Below are positions 1 through 7,112 of a stretch of 14,120 nucleotides of DNA, piece by piece. Origin of the DNA: Deltaproteobacteria bacterium. Its GTDB lineage: Bacteria; Desulfobacterota; Syntrophia; Syntrophales; Smithellaceae. The stretch spans positions 1 to 14,120 of the forward strand of contig JAGVUJ010000208.1 of the NCBI GenBank assembly GCA_019136325.1, read 5' to 3'. A model generated the notes under the pieces. That model worked only from the letters and a program-made list of their open reading frames with translations. It did not search any database and had not been told where the DNA came from. Numbering within the stretch: position 1 is the stretch's first letter; the number at the start of each line of letters is the position of its first letter. A program made the translations under genes and the position numbers.

Positions 1-153
1 GACGAGTGGCTGAGCATGCCGGGACGCCGCTCGCGGCTCAGGCGAATCAAGATTACAGAGGGATTGTTTCTGCAGGAATCCGAAACAGGAGAGGGGACGA
101 AGATCCCGCAATTGATACGGGACGGGAAAGTTGAGGTGTTATATGCAGATTGA
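1..153 (+). CDS. 3' end of an unidentified gene (partial)
   Basis: The frame starting at base 1 stays open for 50 codons and stops with TGA at 151-153. The readable tail is polar and basic at first (an RRSRLRRIKI stretch) and ends in KVEVLYAD. I recognise no motif, so no function is given. Its stop lies 11 nt inside the following lipoyl-carrier gene, whose ATG is at 143, which suggests translational coupling and membership of the same operon. A second frame (bases 3-134, 43 codons) is also open and would end 8 nt before that ATG. I prefer frame 1 because its third-position G/C content is higher and its hydrophobic pattern looks more like a real protein, but the choice is not secure. In lipoate or sulfur-carrier loci this position could hold a partner redox enzyme, which the visible residues cannot test. 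Confidence 0.45.
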   Translation, partial: DEWLSMPGRRSRLRRIKITEGLFLQESETGEGTKIPQLIRDGKVEVLYAD

Positions 154-556
154 AAATTGGCAGATCAAAGAAGAGCTGAAATACGACAGTAATAATTTCT
201 GGATTGAAATCAAAGACCGGCAGGCTTTAATCGGGCTTTCAGATTACGGGCAGTGGGTGATCGGCGACATTCTTTACATTGAACTCGGACAAGAGGGCGC
301 CCCGATTCTAAAAGGCGAAGGCTGCGGGTCCGTGGAATCCGGGAAGTGGGTCGGAAGTCTCATTGCGCCCGTCAGCGGACGCATCCTCGAAAGCAATTCC
401 GCGGCGGTCGAGAATCCGCGGCAAATACAGGCGGATCCTTACGGGGCGGGCTGGCTGATGAGAGTCGAGCTGGAATCAGGCGATGAAAGCTGTTCCTTGC
501 TGGATTGCACAGCTTATGCGGAATTGATCAAAGAACAGGTCAAAAATGCGGCATAG
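143..556 (+). CDS. GcvH-family lipoyl carrier protein
   Basis: A small single-domain protein (137 aa) of the glycine-cleavage H / lipoyl-domain family, which carries a swinging lipoyl-lysine and acts in the cytoplasm. The H-protein landmarks appear in order: IGLSDYGQWVIGDILYIEL, then VESGKWVGSLIAPVSG, then ADPYGAGWLMRVEL. Lys68 in the ESGK motif aligns with the lipoylated lysine. The surroundings are unusual: classical H proteins have ESVKAASD at this place, whereas here a Gly and a Trp flank the lysine. A TTG at 131 would add four residues, but ATG 143 has a GAGG at 133-136 with a 6-nt spacer, so I use 143. The ligase follows after 12 nt and the lipoyl synthase pair comes next, so this is the likely substrate of the cassette. 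No glycine decarboxylase (GcvP) or GcvT is in the window. It could be a true H protein or a non-glycine carrier such as the LbpA proteins of the sHdr pathway. Confidence 0.85.
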   Translation: MQIENWQIKEELKYDSNNFWIEIKDRQALIGLSDYGQWVIGDILYIELGQEGAPILKGEGCGSVESGKWVGSLIAPVSGRILESNSAAVENPRQIQADPYGAGWLMRVELESGDESCSLLDCTAYAELIKEQVKNAA

Positions 557-568
557 GAGACACCATCC

Positions 569-1651
569 ATGAATGTCTGGAGATTGCTGGATTCAAGAAA
601 GATGTCGGCGGCGGGAAATATGGCCATCGACCGGGTTCTCCTGACGTCGCGCAGCAAAGGATGGGCGCCGGATACGCTGCTCTTCCTGGAGTTCACTCCC
701 TGTGCTCTGGTGGGATACCACCAGTCTGTTGAACTGGAAGTGGAGGAGGCATACTGCCGAGATCATGGGATTGAGATCAACCGGCGCATCACCGGCGGCG
801 GCACGATTTATATGCATGAAGGAACGCTGGGCTGGGCCATTTTCGCAGCGAAGAACACGCCCGGCATTCCCGTTGGGCTCGACGAAATGTATGCACGTAT
901 GTGTGAAAGCGTTGTGATCGGTTTGGCTGGACTCGGGGTGAAAGCCAGCTATCGTCCGAAAAACGATATCGAAGTGAATGGCCGCAAGATATCCGGAACG
1001 GGCGGGACGGAGCTGGCCGGCGCGTTTCTTTATCACGGAAGTCTTCTGGTTGATTTTGACGTGGATACCATGATCCAATGTCTCAAACTACCCATCAAAA
1101 AACTGGAAGATAAGCAGATCAAGTCCTTCCGGCAGCGTGTGACCAGCCTGCGCGAAGAGCTGGGGTACATGCCGGATCTGCAAATCGTCAAAAAAAATAT
1201 GCTGGCTGGCTTCAGCGAAGTATTCGGGGTGACCTTCCATCCCGGGTCGTTAAACGATCAGGAATCGGTGCTGTTTGATCAGGAGATCGTCCGTTTCCAG
1301 TCCGAGGAGTGGATACGTGGCGGAAGAATCCCGGCCCAGGACAGCGCCTTGAAAATCAGCGACTACAAAGCGCCGGGCGGTCTGATCCGGATTTCGGCGC
1401 TTCTGGATTCAAACCGCGGACGGATTAAAAGTGTCTTCATTACCGGAGATTTTTTCGCCTATCCGGAGCGGGTCATTCTGGATCTGGAGGCGTTTTTGAG
1501 GAACACGTCAAGTGTGGAGTCTGATGTTTATGAGAATGTCCGTCTCTTCTTCAAGACGCAAAGCATTCAGATTCCGGGGGTTTCAGCCGACGATATGGGT
1601 GAGGCGTTATGCCGGGCCATATCAGGAGCGGCCCTGCAGGACACGGTGTAG
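569..1651 (+). CDS. slpl(AB): Lipoate/octanoate-protein ligase, fused LplA-LplB type, sLpl(AB)-like
   Basis: This 360-aa enzyme should activate octanoate or lipoate with ATP and attach it to the lipoyl carrier. The N-terminal catalytic part has the family signature RRITGGGTIY (residues 72-81), equivalent to RRxSGGGAVYHD of LplA. It also has KNDIEVNGRKISG (131-143), where Lys140 is the expected catalytic lysine, followed by FLYHGSLLVDFD (153-164). The C-terminal third (about 245-350) carries SDYKAPGGLIRISALLD and a GDFF motif, typical of the LplB accessory domain, so both halves are on one chain. That is the architecture of the sLpl(AB) ligases that work with LipS1/LipS2. The start ATG has AGGAG at 555-559, overlapping the stop of the carrier gene. 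The next gene follows after 12 nt. A plain salvage LplA is the main alternative, but the adjacent synthase pair argues for de novo assembly. Confidence 0.87.
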   Translation: MNVWRLLDSRKMSAAGNMAIDRVLLTSRSKGWAPDTLLFLEFTPCALVGYHQSVELEVEEAYCRDHGIEINRRITGGGTIYMHEGTLGWAIFAAKNTPGIPVGLDEMYARMCESVVIGLAGLGVKASYRPKNDIEVNGRKISGTGGTELAGAFLYHGSLLVDFDVDTMIQCLKLPIKKLEDKQIKSFRQRVTSLREELGYMPDLQIVKKNMLAGFSEVFGVTFHPGSLNDQESVLFDQEIVRFQSEEWIRGGRIPAQDSALKISDYKAPGGLIRISALLDSNRGRIKSVFITGDFFAYPERVILDLEAFLRNTSSVESDVYENVRLFFKTQSIQIPGVSADDMGEALCRAISGAALQDTV

Positions 1652-1663
1652 CGCAAGGAGTCT

Positions 1664-2719
1664 ATGAAAATGAAAACGGAACAAAATCTTCCGAACAAGC
1701 AGATAAACGGGGAATCTCCCGAATTTGTACAAACCAGTCTGGCCGGGGCAATGGCCATGGGATTGATGCCGGGCAAATTTCAGAGGAATGCTCAATGTGG
1801 TTGCCTCAATCTGCTGGAAACGTATGCAGACGGATGCAAGGCATCCTGCAGCTACTGCGGGCTGGCCAGAAATCGAAACAGGGAGGCGCAGGCCACATTT
1901 ATCCGCGTGAAGTGGCCGACTTATTCCCTGAGTGAAATCATTTCCCGGGTGCAAACCCGTCCCCATCCTTTCAGGAGGGTCTGCGTGTCCATGGTGACGC
2001 ATCGCCGCGCTCTGGATGACGCGTGCGCGATCATTTCCGGCGTGAGGGAGAAAACCGGCCTTCCGGTGAGCGGTTTGCTTTCTCCAACGGTGATGGACGG
2101 CAAGAGTGATCTCGAGAAAATCCACCGTGCCGGAGCAGACCGGATCGGCATCGCCATTGACGCCGTCACGCCCGAGCTGTTTGAGAAGCATCGGGGAATT
2201 GGAGTGGGTGGGCCGCACAAATTGGAAGTGTTCATGCAGAGTTTGGAGGATGCTGTCAGTGTATTCGGAGCGTACATGGTTGGCGTTCACCTGATCGTCG
2301 GATTGGGCGAGACGGAGCTGCAGATGATTGACTTCATTGATCGGGCAAATAAAATGAAAGTTGCTACTCACCTCTTTTCCTTTTTCCCGGAGAGCGGGAG
2401 TCTTCTGGAGACCCATCCTCAACCTGCGCTGAAACAGTACCGCCACATTCAGCTTGCGCGCTACCTGATCAACGAAAATATTGTCTCCGCCGATTCGATG
2501 CGTTTTTCCTCATCGGGAGATGTCACGGATTTCGGAGTGGATATCGAACCGTATCTTGCGATGGGAACGCCTTTTATGACATCCGGCTGTCCCGGAAACG
2601 ACGGACTCCTGGCCTGTAACAGGCCGTTTGGCAACGAGCGGGCGAGCGAGCCTATGCGCAACTACCCGTTTTCTCCCGGCGAGGAAGACATCGCAATGAT
2701 TCGTCGTCAGATGAGGTAA
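1664..2719 (+). CDS. lipS1: Radical SAM lipoyl synthase subunit, LipS1-like
   Basis: Predicted radical S-adenosylmethionine enzyme (351 aa) that, with the next gene product, would insert sulfur into a protein-bound octanoyl chain to make lipoyl. The SAM-binding [4Fe-4S] cluster motif CX3CX2C is Cys58, Cys62, Cys65, with a BioB-like context (CSYCGLARNR). Extra cysteines lie at 45 and 47 (QCGC), and a conserved-looking tail (SGCPGNDGLLACNRP) holds Cys309 and Cys318. Together these could bind an auxiliary Fe-S cluster that donates the sulfur. The protein is not LipA: the N-terminal CX4CX5C motif and the C-terminal RSSY-type end are absent. AAGGAG at 1655-1660 is only 3 nt from ATG 1664 but 9 nt from ATG 1670, so the true start may be two codons later. 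Which of the pair is LipS1 and which LipS2 is my reading of motif and gene order, not proven. Confidence 0.78.
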   Translation: MKMKTEQNLPNKQINGESPEFVQTSLAGAMAMGLMPGKFQRNAQCGCLNLLETYADGCKASCSYCGLARNRNREAQATFIRVKWPTYSLSEIISRVQTRPHPFRRVCVSMVTHRRALDDACAIISGVREKTGLPVSGLLSPTVMDGKSDLEKIHRAGADRIGIAIDAVTPELFEKHRGIGVGGPHKLEVFMQSLEDAVSVFGAYMVGVHLIVGLGETELQMIDFIDRANKMKVATHLFSFFPESGSLLETHPQPALKQYRHIQLARYLINENIVSADSMRFSSSGDVTDFGVDIEPYLAMGTPFMTSGCPGNDGLLACNRPFGNERASEPMRNYPFSPGEEDIAMIRRQMR

Positions 2720-2723
2720 CGCA

Positions 2724-3683
2724 GTGCACAACGAATTCCTCAAAGAAGATCAGAGCGGGGAAGCCTGGACTATAGGGCGTCATCATGGTTCTGCCATCTG
2801 GTTTTCCGCGCCGGGAAGCAAACATTATGAAAGCCGATGTTTTAAAAACAGGCCCTATTCTTTTGCCAATGTGAGCATTACCGGCCAGACCTGCGCCCTG
2901 CGTTGCGAACATTGTAATGCCGGACTTCTGCAGAGAATGTTGCCGGCCGAGACACCGGAGAAATTGTGCGATACGGTGGATCGTTTGATTGAGCGCGGCT
3001 GTCGCGGTATTCTGGTAAGCGGCGGCGCGGATAGCAGGGGCTTTGTCCCTCTGGACGGTTTTACCAAAGCGATGGAATATGCGCGCAAACGCGGCCTGAA
3101 CGTTCTGGCTCATACCGGTCTTCTGCGCAAAGATACGGCCATGAAGCTGAAGGATTGCGGCGTTGACCAGGTATTGATGGATGTCATCGGTCATGAACAA
3201 ACCATTCGCGACGTATATCATCTGAATTGCACGCCGGATGACTATCTGCGCTCCCTGATGGTTTGCCGCGAGGCCGGACTCGATTGCGCGCCGCATATCG
3301 TTGTCGGCCTTCATTTTGGACGGATCCTTGGCGAATATGAAGCTCTGCGGATGATCCGGGAAGTAAAACCAGATCATCTGGTTCTGGTCGTGCTCCGACC
3401 GACGGCGGAAACCGGCATGTGCGATGTCAGTCCCCCTGATCTTGCCTCTGTCAAAGAGGTGTTTTTAGCTGCGCGGGTAACAAATCCAGATGTGTTTTTG
3501 AGCCTCGGATGTGCCAGGCCGCCCGGAGAGTATAAACGTCAGGTGGAGAAGATGGCGATTGATTACGGGTTCAACGGCATCGCTTTTCCGAGTGATGCAG
3601 CCATCGATTACGCATGCAGTCGCGGACTGAATCCTGTCTTTGCCGAGCAATGCTGCAGCATGGCCGGACGCAGTTACGCTTAG
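2724..3683 (+). CDS. lipS2: Radical SAM lipoyl synthase subunit, LipS2-like
   Basis: Second radical SAM enzyme (319 aa), starting with GTG 4 nt after the previous stop. Its Shine-Dalgarno GAGG (2713-2716) lies inside the end of the upstream gene, so the two are surely co-translated. The cluster motif CX3CX2C is Cys57, Cys61, Cys64 (TCALRCEHCNAG). A GG-type SAM-contact segment follows (ILVSGGADSRG, about 96-106). Cys39 precedes the motif. Cys263 (GCARPPGEY) and the adjacent pair Cys310-Cys311 near the C terminus are candidates for an auxiliary Fe-S cluster. The GC-x-RP element recalls the ACNRP element of the upstream gene product. In known systems LipS1 and LipS2 each add one of the two sulfur atoms; I cannot assign which position from sequence. 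A biotin synthase-like or other BioB-family role is the alternative, but the ligase and carrier genes upstream argue against it. Confidence 0.78.
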   Translation: MHNEFLKEDQSGEAWTIGRHHGSAIWFSAPGSKHYESRCFKNRPYSFANVSITGQTCALRCEHCNAGLLQRMLPAETPEKLCDTVDRLIERGCRGILVSGGADSRGFVPLDGFTKAMEYARKRGLNVLAHTGLLRKDTAMKLKDCGVDQVLMDVIGHEQTIRDVYHLNCTPDDYLRSLMVCREAGLDCAPHIVVGLHFGRILGEYEALRMIREVKPDHLVLVVLRPTAETGMCDVSPPDLASVKEVFLAARVTNPDVFLSLGCARPPGEYKRQVEKMAIDYGFNGIAFPSDAAIDYACSRGLNPVFAEQCCSMAGRSYA

Positions 3684-3710
3684 AGAACAAATCCATCAGG
3701 AGGTGACATT

Positions 3711-4253
3711 ATGTTTGGTTGTAAGTATCCACGCATCAATCAATTGGGTTTCATCGTGGAGAATATGGAGCAGGCGATTCGCGATTACTCCAAAATCTAT
3801 CACATCAAGAGATGGTATCATGCCGCCAACGAGATGAAAGATGCGATTTATTACAAGGGGAAAAAGATCAAAGATGAAGGTTTTGACGTCGTCATCGGTT
3901 ATTCCGGCAGCTTGGAGATTGAGCTGATCACTTCTACGGCGCAGGAAAATATTTATGTCAATTTCCTTCGGGAAAACGGCCCCGGCCTGCATCACGTGAG
4001 TTATTTTGTCAGCAATCTGGATCAAGCTGTTAAGGACTATCAATCGATAGGATTTGAGCTGGTGCAAAATGGCATGATGGGTAATAAAAGTGTTGTCACC
4101 CGTTACGCCTATCTTAGGCCGCCGAAGTCCCGTTACGGCAATATCGTAGAGCTTCAGCAAACCAAGATGTTCGATAAAATCACGGTTTACCGCAACGCTT
4201 TTCTGACCTGGGCCGGCACGTTTACCGGGGGCGCTAAGCAGATCAAATTGTAA
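3711..4253 (+). CDS. VOC (glyoxalase-fold) family metalloprotein
   Basis: A 180-aa protein of the vicinal oxygen chelate superfamily with two beta-alpha-beta-beta-beta modules. Module one begins INQLGFIVENMEQAIRDY (residue 9 on). Module two begins GLHHVSYFVSNLDQAVKDY (92 on). The pseudo-symmetric metal positions read Gln11, Glu71 (EIELI), His95 (the second His of HHVSY) and Glu147 (NIVELQQ). This is the Gln-Glu-His-Glu set of human-type glyoxalase I, where many bacterial members have His first. The set looks intact, so a metal-dependent lyase, epimerase or dioxygenase reaction is possible. The substrate is unknown. The start is well fixed by a near-perfect AGGAGGTGA just upstream. It lies 27 nt after the LipS2-like gene, so it is probably co-transcribed, but VOC proteins are not part of any lipoate pathway I know. 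Methylmalonyl-CoA epimerase is less likely because the N-terminal His is missing. Confidence 0.8.
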   Translation: MFGCKYPRINQLGFIVENMEQAIRDYSKIYHIKRWYHAANEMKDAIYYKGKKIKDEGFDVVIGYSGSLEIELITSTAQENIYVNFLRENGPGLHHVSYFVSNLDQAVKDYQSIGFELVQNGMMGNKSVVTRYAYLRPPKSRYGNIVELQQTKMFDKITVYRNAFLTWAGTFTGGAKQIKL

Positions 4254-4311
4254 GGTTGCCGGGGCTGGAAGGTTCACAAAACTATTAAAAAATTCTCAGG
4301 AGGGAATACTC

Positions 4312-5640
4312 ATGTCCAATGATCAGAAAACTGCCGGGAGGAAAAAGCACACAGGTTGGATCGTCGTCGGCATCATTGTCATTGCATTTGCAGTATGGTG
4401 GGTTGCTGCCGCGCCGCCGGATTATATAAAGGTATCCCCTAAATATGTCATGGGGGAAATTCCTCAAGGCATCGTTAAGGTTACCGATAAAAATGACATC
4501 CTGGCGACAAGGATGACCATAGAAGTTCCTGAACTGCCGGGACATGACGATTTGATTTTCCAGAAGGAAAAGGGAAGGGCGTTTGCGACGGGCATGGACG
4601 GGTGGATCTGGAAAATTGATCTCAAAACCATGAAAGCCGAAAAGTTTGTGGATGCGCCCCTTATGGCTTCCGGCGCCGTTCAGGATCCAAACGACATCAA
4701 CACCCTTTATTTTTGCGCTTCCTATCTTTATGGCGAGACTTATCCGGAAAATGAGAAAGTCGGAATATACAAGCTCAACCTGGAGACCAGACAGATCACC
4801 GCAGTCGCCGACCGCGTGCCGAATGTTCCCAAAACCTTTGCCGCTCCTCAGGGTAATCTGGGAATGGTCTATGCCAAAGGCGAGGTCAGCTTGAAGCAGA
4901 GCGCGATGAATGATCAAAACAGCCGGCCGGCCAAATTCTGCAACGATCTGGCCATCAGCCGCGACGGCAGGCGCATCTACTGGAGCGAGCCGTTTGCCTA
5001 CAAAGGCGCTTCCATGGGCGGCGGCGCCGTTGCCGAAGCCATATCGCTTGGCGAAAATGGCCTGCTGTGGCGCCTCGACATGGAGACCGGAGTCGTCAGT
5101 CTTATCGGGCAGGGATACTCATTTGTTGATGGCGTTCTGCTCGAATACGACAGGGACAGCAAGGTTGAATCCTCGGTGCTGATCACCGAGACGATCAAGT
5201 TCGATATTCTCCGGTTTTATCTCACCGGCGACAAGGCCGGCAGGGACGAAGTCGTGCTGAAAGATCTGCCCGGTATGCCGGACGGTCTTGATCGCGATCA
5301 GAATGGGAACATCCTGATCGGTCTTTTGAAAAAACGGACATCACTGGCTAACAAGTTATTTGCGTATCCATGGCTGAGACAGTTTGTGCTCCGTCTGCCT
5401 CAAAGTGTACTTGCCGGCGGCGGCAACCAAACCGGTATTATGATTCTGAGCAAGGATGGCGCAACACCTCTTTACTGTACGATGCATGACGGCTCGAAAA
5501 TGTCCGACATATCCGTTCTCGTTGCATACGAAGACAGGCTCTGCATGCCCCGGTTCACAAGACATACGTATGGACTTTACAGTATCGGGGACCCTCTTGG
5601 AAAATCGAAAGTTGGCACTCCATCGGTAAAATCGCCGTAG
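4312..5640 (+). CDS. Membrane-anchored strictosidine synthase/SMP-30-like beta-propeller protein
   Basis: A 442-aa protein with a basic N terminus (GRKKH) followed by one hydrophobic segment (about residues 15-34), which I read as an uncleaved signal anchor with the main domain outside the cytoplasm. The rest resembles the six-bladed strictosidine-synthase/SMP-30/gluconolactonase family. It has a CNDLAISRDGRRIYWSEP blade (about 210) and the typical DLPGMPDGLDRDQNGNILIG blade (about 320). Family members in bacteria are mostly uncharacterised, and several are calcium-dependent lactonases or esterases. The family is also known from plant strictosidine synthase and animal APMAP. AGGAGG lies upstream of the ATG, in a 58-nt gap after the VOC gene with no promoter I can defend. 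The MBL-fold gene follows after 50 nt. A lactonase or esterase acting in the periplasm is a guess. Confidence 0.75.
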   Translation: MSNDQKTAGRKKHTGWIVVGIIVIAFAVWWVAAAPPDYIKVSPKYVMGEIPQGIVKVTDKNDILATRMTIEVPELPGHDDLIFQKEKGRAFATGMDGWIWKIDLKTMKAEKFVDAPLMASGAVQDPNDINTLYFCASYLYGETYPENEKVGIYKLNLETRQITAVADRVPNVPKTFAAPQGNLGMVYAKGEVSLKQSAMNDQNSRPAKFCNDLAISRDGRRIYWSEPFAYKGASMGGGAVAEAISLGENGLLWRLDMETGVVSLIGQGYSFVDGVLLEYDRDSKVESSVLITETIKFDILRFYLTGDKAGRDEVVLKDLPGMPDGLDRDQNGNILIGLLKKRTSLANKLFAYPWLRQFVLRLPQSVLAGGGNQTGIMILSKDGATPLYCTMHDGSKMSDISVLVAYEDRLCMPRFTRHTYGLYSIGDPLGKSKVGTPSVKSP

Positions 5641-5690
5641 TGATGGAGAATTGATACAAAAAGAGACTCGGGAAACGTAAGGATAATCGC

Positions 5691-6419
5691 GTGCGTATCG
5701 CAATTCTTGTTACCGTCATGAACAATATTGACAATTTCATTGTCCGGGGCGTGCCTGTGACCTCCGCAATCGTGGAGTTAGACGATGACTCCCTGGCGAT
5801 TATTGATACTGGAATGGCAGATAACCCTGATCTTCTTGAGCAACTGGACGAGATGGGATTGAAACCATCGGATTTCAGTTTCGTGTTCAACACGCATCTT
5901 CACCCTGATCATATCGGCGGGAACCGTCACTTCAAGAATGCCCGCATTATCATCAGCCGCAGAGAACTTGCCTATCATCAATCCATGGAAGGGCTATCTT
6001 GCGAACACGGGGGGGATGCTGTTGTTTCGGAGAATGTACTGAACCGGGAGTTGCGAAAAATGAGGGCGTTGTATCGGGTATCGGACTTATTGGGGGATCC
6101 TGTTCAAATAGAATTTCTGGAAAATCTTCCCCCTCTCCCTTCATCTGTCAGTTTGTTATCGGTAGCGGGTCATTCCATAGACGACCGGGCGATAATGCTG
6201 ACGGGACGGACAAATGTTCTGGTGGCTGGCGACGCCCTGTATCATCGTGATCTGTGGCAAATGCCCACGCCGCCCGGTCTCAATCTTGATGAAGAACTGT
6301 TTCGGCGCAACGCTAAAAGACTTTCCGAATTTCAAGGGATCATCGTTCCCGGGCACGACTTCGCTTTTGACAACACAACGGGAACCTATCTGGAGACAAA
6401 CAAGTTTATTTACATATAA
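5691..6419 (+). CDS. MBL-fold metallohydrolase
   Basis: A 242-aa metallo-beta-lactamase-fold hydrolase with a complete dinuclear metal site: His69-x-His71-x-Asp73-His74 (THLHPDH), His161 (AGHS), Asp181 (VAGDALY) and His222 (VPGHDF). Together with IIDTGMADNP near residue 38, this is the layout of glyoxalase II, AHL-lactonase and related cytoplasmic hydrolases. No signal peptide is obvious. GTG at 5691 is taken as the start because AAGGA lies about 8 nt upstream; the first internal ATG (5718) has no ribosome site. It closes the run of same-strand genes that starts with the lipoate cassette. The neighbouring glyoxalase-fold protein and propeller suggest action on a thioester, lactone or glutathione-like ester, but the substrate cannot be told from sequence. 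Confidence 0.83.
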   Translation: MRIAILVTVMNNIDNFIVRGVPVTSAIVELDDDSLAIIDTGMADNPDLLEQLDEMGLKPSDFSFVFNTHLHPDHIGGNRHFKNARIIISRRELAYHQSMEGLSCEHGGDAVVSENVLNRELRKMRALYRVSDLLGDPVQIEFLENLPPLPSSVSLLSVAGHSIDDRAIMLTGRTNVLVAGDALYHRDLWQMPTPPGLNLDEELFRRNAKRLSEFQGIIVPGHDFAFDNTTGTYLETNKFIYI

Positions 6420-6449
6420 GGAAGTGCTATCCCTACACAGTGCATGGCT

Positions 6450-6564
6450 GTTGCTGCCTTGTTGCGAAAAATATTTGACGTAGAGGCATGGATGGTTGTA
6501 TGATCGTTCCAACACGGTCGAATGAACAAAATTCAATTGGGCGACTTATCCGACTGTTGCAACA
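6450..6564. promoter_or_regulatory. Putative activator-binding elements upstream of the ferredoxin-AOR operon
   Basis: Two GTTGC repeats at 6450-6454 and 6461-6465 are spaced by 6 nt (11-nt period). A perfect palindrome TGTTGCAACA lies at 6555-6564. The palindrome centre is about 75 nt upstream of the predicted transcript start, in the usual range for an enhancer of a sigma-54 promoter. The same elements recur before the MFS gene (GCAAC-N6-GCAAC at 11229-11244, GTTGCAAC at 11259-11266). The remainder of the gap between 6420 and 6695 shows no gene or terminator that I can support. Confidence 0.45.
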
Positions 6565-6608
6565 TTTCAAGTCTGTCTGACCTTCGGGTTCATTACACAA
6601 TCGGTCAC

Positions 6609-6624
6609 TGGCATAAAACATGCT
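6609..6624 (+). promoter_or_regulatory. Sigma-54 (-24/-12) promoter of the ferredoxin-AOR operon
   Basis: The sequence TGGCATAAAACATGCT has the invariant GG (6610-6611) and GC (6622-6623) separated by exactly 10 nt, as in the consensus TGGCAC-N5-TTGCW. The predicted transcript start is near 6635, about 60 nt before the ferredoxin ATG. A sigma-54 activator is encoded just downstream of the operon, which supports the call. Confidence 0.72.
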
Positions 6625-6695
6625 TTTCAAGGAAAAATAATGTCTGTCGGATGGTGCTGCCGTAAGAATGCGTTGAACGGGCAACGGAGGTTTTG

Positions 6696-7112
6696 ATGAG
6701 TTATACAATATCCGAATTGTGCAACGGATGTGGGGCATGTTCGAAGCTTTGTCCGGTTCACGCAATTACCGGCGAAAAAAAACAGCAGCATACGATCAGC
6801 GGAGCCTTATGCATCGAATGCGGCGCCTGCGGAAGGATCTGCGCGGCATCGGCGGTGTTGGACGACAAGGGGCAGACGGTGGCGAAAATGAAGAAATCGG
6901 AATGGCCCCGGCCGATGATCAGCAAGGACCTGTGCGCGGCCTGTGAAAACTGCGTCGCGGTATGTCCGGTTCATGCGTTGGCCATGGTCGATGAAAAACT
7001 TCCACTGGCGAAAAATCATGCGGTGCTCGCACAACCGAACAAATGCGTGTCCTGCGGCTGGTGCAAAGATAACTGTCTGTTCGACGCGATTACCATGGGG
7101 AGCGCATCATGA
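6696..7112 (+). CDS. Four-cluster ferredoxin subunit of aldehyde oxidoreductase (AorA-like)
   Basis: A 138-aa cytoplasmic iron-sulfur protein with four complete CX2CX2CX3C motifs. They are C9-C12-C15-C19, C39-C42-C45-C49, C80-C83-C86-C90 and C117-C120-C123-C127, enough for four [4Fe-4S] clusters. It should pass electrons between the tungsten enzyme encoded next and a ferredoxin or other acceptor. ATG 6696 is preferred to TTG 6693 because GGAGG at 6686-6690 lies 5 nt upstream. The stop overlaps the AOR start in an ATGA, so the two subunits are translationally coupled. Size and cluster count resemble the small AorA subunit of the Aromatoleum-type AorABC enzyme, but no flavoprotein AorC is nearby. 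The BamC partner of BamB (benzoyl-CoA reductase) is a possible relative, although no other bam gene is present. Confidence 0.85.
   Translation: MSYTISELCNGCGACSKLCPVHAITGEKKQQHTISGALCIECGACGRICAASAVLDDKGQTVAKMKKSEWPRPMISKDLCAACENCVAVCPVHALAMVDEKLPLAKNHAVLAQPNKCVSCGWCKDNCLFDAITMGSAS

Noticed and set aside
1622..2446. Long - strand frame (274 codons) opposite the LipS1-like gene
   Set aside because: It lies wholly over a motif-rich + strand gene, has no recognisable domain and reflects codon-bias shadowing.
2652..3377. - strand frame of 241 codons opposite the LipS2-like gene
   Set aside because: Antisense shadow of a gene with intact radical SAM motifs; no ribosome site or domain of its own.
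3696..4277. - strand frame of 193 codons opposite the VOC gene
   Set aside because: The + strand frame has a perfect ribosome site and VOC motifs; the antisense product matches nothing recognisable.
4285..4917. - strand frame of 210 codons opposite the propeller gene
   Set aside because: Same reasoning: shadow of a real coding frame, with no independent support.
6580..6596. Small hairpin with a TTCG loop upstream of the ferredoxin gene
   Set aside because: Only about four base pairs, one of them a G-T pair, and no T run, so not a terminator or a supported RNA element.
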